Origin: Pseudomonadota bacterium
GTDB lineage: Bacteria > Pseudomonadota > Alphaproteobacteria > Rhizobiales > Rhizobiaceae
Direction: 5' to 3'
Length of the DNA: 6,039 bases
Assembly: GCA_023451915.1 (NCBI GenBank)
Contig: JAEXXS010000480.1
Span: 1 to 6,039, forward strand
Position 1 is the stretch's first letter, and each line of letters opens with the position of its first letter. This document shows, one piece after another, positions 4,057 to 6,039 of the stretch. The notes under the pieces were generated by a model. That model saw nothing but the letters and a program-made list of their open reading frames with translations, did no database searches and was not told the origin of the DNA. Made by a program: the position numbers and the translations under genes.

Positions 4057-6039
4057 ATGCACACCGCAATCACTGTTTCACATCAAAGGGATCGGCGAAA
4101 TTTCCTCGCCCGCTTCTGCCAGTTTCTCTGGTTCGGGAATGCAATTTTGCTTCCCGCGCTCGGCGTGATCCTTGCCCTCATCCACCCTTTGCAGGCGCGG
4201 GCGGAAACCGCCGCTTTCGTATCACCCAACGAGATGGAATCGGGCAGCCTGCTGATGCAGACCGAACAGGCCGGGCAATATGTGGAAGCGCCGCGGCTTG
4301 CCACCGATGTGGACATTACGGTCAGCGGCCCCACCGCCCGGGCGCGTCTCACCCAGGCTTTCGAAAACCCCACCGATGGCTGGGTCGAAGCGCTCTATGT
4401 GTTTCCACTGCCGGAAGATAGCGCGGTTCATTCGCTGAAAATGATCATCGGCAATCGCGTCGTCGTGGCCGACATCAAGGGAAAGCAGGCCGCACGCGCC
4501 ATTTGAGAAGGCCCGCAGCGAAGGCAAAAAAGCCGCGCTGGTGGAACAACAGCGGTTCAATGTCTTCACCAATGCCGTCGCCAATATCGGCCCGCATGAG
4601 AAGGTCGTCGTGCAGATCGAATATCAGCAGGCCGTGCGTCTGGCTGATAATCGCTTTTCGCTGCGTGTGCCGCTGGTCGTCGCCCCACGTTACAATCCGC
4701 AGGACAAGACAGCCATCGACCAGCGCGCCGACCTGAAGGACGGCTGGGGACAATCTGCCGCCAGCACGACGCAGAACACGCAATCTGCGCCGATCGATAC
4801 CGCATTGATCGCACCGGACAGTGTACGGACCAACCCGGTTACGCTTGCCATCAAGCTGGATGCCGGGTTCCCCGTCGATGGGCTGAAAAGCCTCTATCAT
4901 CCCGTCAGGATCGACCGGCTGGATGGCGAAGCACGACAGATCACACTGCAAGGCGATGCGATTGCCGACCGCGACTTCGTGCTTGAATGGAGCGCTGCGG
5001 CAAGCAATACGCCAACGGTTGGTCTGTTTCGCGAACGGGTCGGCAAGGACGACTATGTGCTTGCTTATGTCACGCCGCCGGTTCTGGCGCCTGCGAAGAA
5101 GACCGGTCGCGAGATTGTCTTCGTGATCGACAATTCCGGTTCAATGGGCGGCACATCCATGGCGCAGGCGAAAGCCAGCCTCGATTATGCCCTGTCGCGA
5201 CTGGAGCCGAACGACCATTTCAACATCATCCGTTTCGATGACACATTGACCAGGTTCTTCCCGGAAAGCGTTGCCGCAACCGGCGAGAACGTCGCCGCTG
5301 CGCGTAGTTTTGTCGGCAAGCTTGAAGCCGCTGGCGGCACGGAAATGCTGCCGCCGCTGCACGCCGCCCTTGATGACAACCATCAGAGCAAGGGTTTGCG
5401 CCAGATCGTTTTCCTGACCGATGGCGAAGTGAGCAACGAATTGGAGCTTCTCGATACCATCGCCGCCCGGCGCGGACGCTCGCGCATCTTTATGGTCGGC
5501 ATTGGTTCAGCCCCGAACAGCTATTTGATGAACCGCGCCGCCGAGCTTGGTCGCGGCAGCTTCACCCATATCGGCTCGGCAGCGGAAGTCGATGAGCGCA
5601 TGCGCGCCCTGTTCGACAAGCTGGAAAACCCTGCCGTGACGGATATCCGCGCCGCGTTCACCGAAAAGAATGTCAGCCTTACGCCGACCTTGCTGCCCGA
5701 CCTTTATCGCGGCGAGCCGCTTGTCATCGCCGCCCGCATGGGCAAGGCGACCGGCGAACTGACCGTCAGCGGCATGGTGGGTGACCACCCCTGGACCGTC
5801 ACGCTTTCACTCGATCAGGCAAGCCGCGCGGAAGGCATTTCGAAAATCTGGGCCAGCCGCAAGATTGACGATGCTGAAGTCGCTGCCAGGCTTGGCGAGA
5901 TCAATCAGGATGCTGCCGACGCCCGTATCCTGCGGCTTGCGCTCGATCACCATCTGGTGACGCGCCTGACCAGTCTCGTCGCCGTGGATGTCACGCCGTC
6001 ACGCGCCGCCAATATACCGCTGACCAAGGCCGATATTCC
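4057..6039 (+). pseudogene. Frameshifted VIT/vWA-domain exported protein, marine proteobacterial sortase target type (3' end outside window)
   Basis: The start at 4057 follows GGAAAGGGAG with 6-nt spacing. Residues 1-49 look like a long-n-region signal peptide: basic Arg-rich start, hydrophobic ILLPALGVILALI, then an AxA-type cleavage site (QARA/ETA). A VIT domain begins near residue 60 (YVEAPRLATDVDITVSG, QAFENPTDGWVEALYVFPL). At 4501-4506 the frame reads ATT TGA and stops after 149 residues. The domain continues without interruption in the next frame from 4505 (EKARSEGKKAALVEQQRFNV) and stays open for 511 codons to the window end. The vWA domain (~350-530, corrected numbering) has a complete MIDAS: DNSGS (~359-363), Thr of GGTEM (~429) and Asp of LTDGE (~456). 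Relatives end in an LPxTxT-like sorting signal plus a membrane segment cleaved by a dedicated class GN sortase; those would lie beyond the window. About 661 residues are visible. The family call is strong; loss of function is likely but a sequencing error is not excluded. Confidence 0.85.
4501..4507 (+). other. Frameshift site within the VIT domain
   Basis: The sequence ATTTGAG puts a TGA directly after Ile149, and homologous-looking sequence resumes one frame over at GAG (4505-4507). In this family the position usually reads A(I/R)-Y-E, so ATT TAT GAG losing two bases (TA or AT) explains the break simply. A single-base insertion, giving I-E without the Tyr, is the alternative. Confidence 0.85.

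Noticed and set aside
4475..4951. Minus-strand open frame of 158 codons across the frameshift
   Set aside because: It is antisense to the conserved VIT and linker region of the vWA gene, and its translation matches nothing recognisable. It does not explain the frame break.

Overview
The window looks like a chromosomal stretch from an alphaproteobacterium. The GC-rich coding sequence, codon use, dense packing and the mixture of families (AcoR-type sigma-54 activator, SnoaL/NTF2-flavin monooxygenase fusion, proteobacterial dedicated-sortase substrate) suggest the Brucella/Ochrobactrum group of the Rhizobiales. The genus is inferred from general familiarity and was not tested. No rRNA, tRNA, CRISPR array, insertion sequence or phage gene was seen.

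Layout. Positions 1-962 (minus) hold the N-terminal 320 residues of a flavin-containing monooxygenase (FMO) that runs off the left edge. Positions 963-1152 are a 190-bp control region with a near-consensus sigma-54 promoter (1024-1040, minus) and, about 100 bp upstream of it, a cluster of four TGCAACA-type half-sites (1111-1149). Positions 1153-3033 (minus) encode a complete 626-residue sigma-54-dependent activator of the AcoR type. Positions 3095-3886 (minus) encode a 263-residue helix-turn-helix regulator of the XRE/Cro type. A 170-bp divergent region (3887-4056) separates it from a plus-strand gene, 4057 to beyond 6039, encoding an exported VIT-vWA protein of the 'marine proteobacterial sortase target' type. 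That gene is broken by a frameshift at about 4504.

How the parts work together. The activator and FMO form a self-contained module. The activator presumably senses a small molecule through its GAF domain, binds the half-site cluster next to its own stop codon, and drives sigma-54 transcription of the monooxygenase, whose substrate cannot be read from the sequence. The XRE regulator may control itself, the downstream activator or the divergent vWA gene. The vWA protein would normally be exported and handled by a dedicated class GN sortase. Its C-terminal sorting signal and any sortase gene would lie beyond the right edge. As read here the gene would yield only a 149-residue signal-peptide/partial-VIT fragment, so the system looks inactivated unless the frameshift is a sequencing error or is bypassed.

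The most useful observations are the complete sigma-54 promoter-plus-enhancer layout before the FMO gene and the clean frameshift in the sortase-target gene. I did not find a convincing wholly new system.
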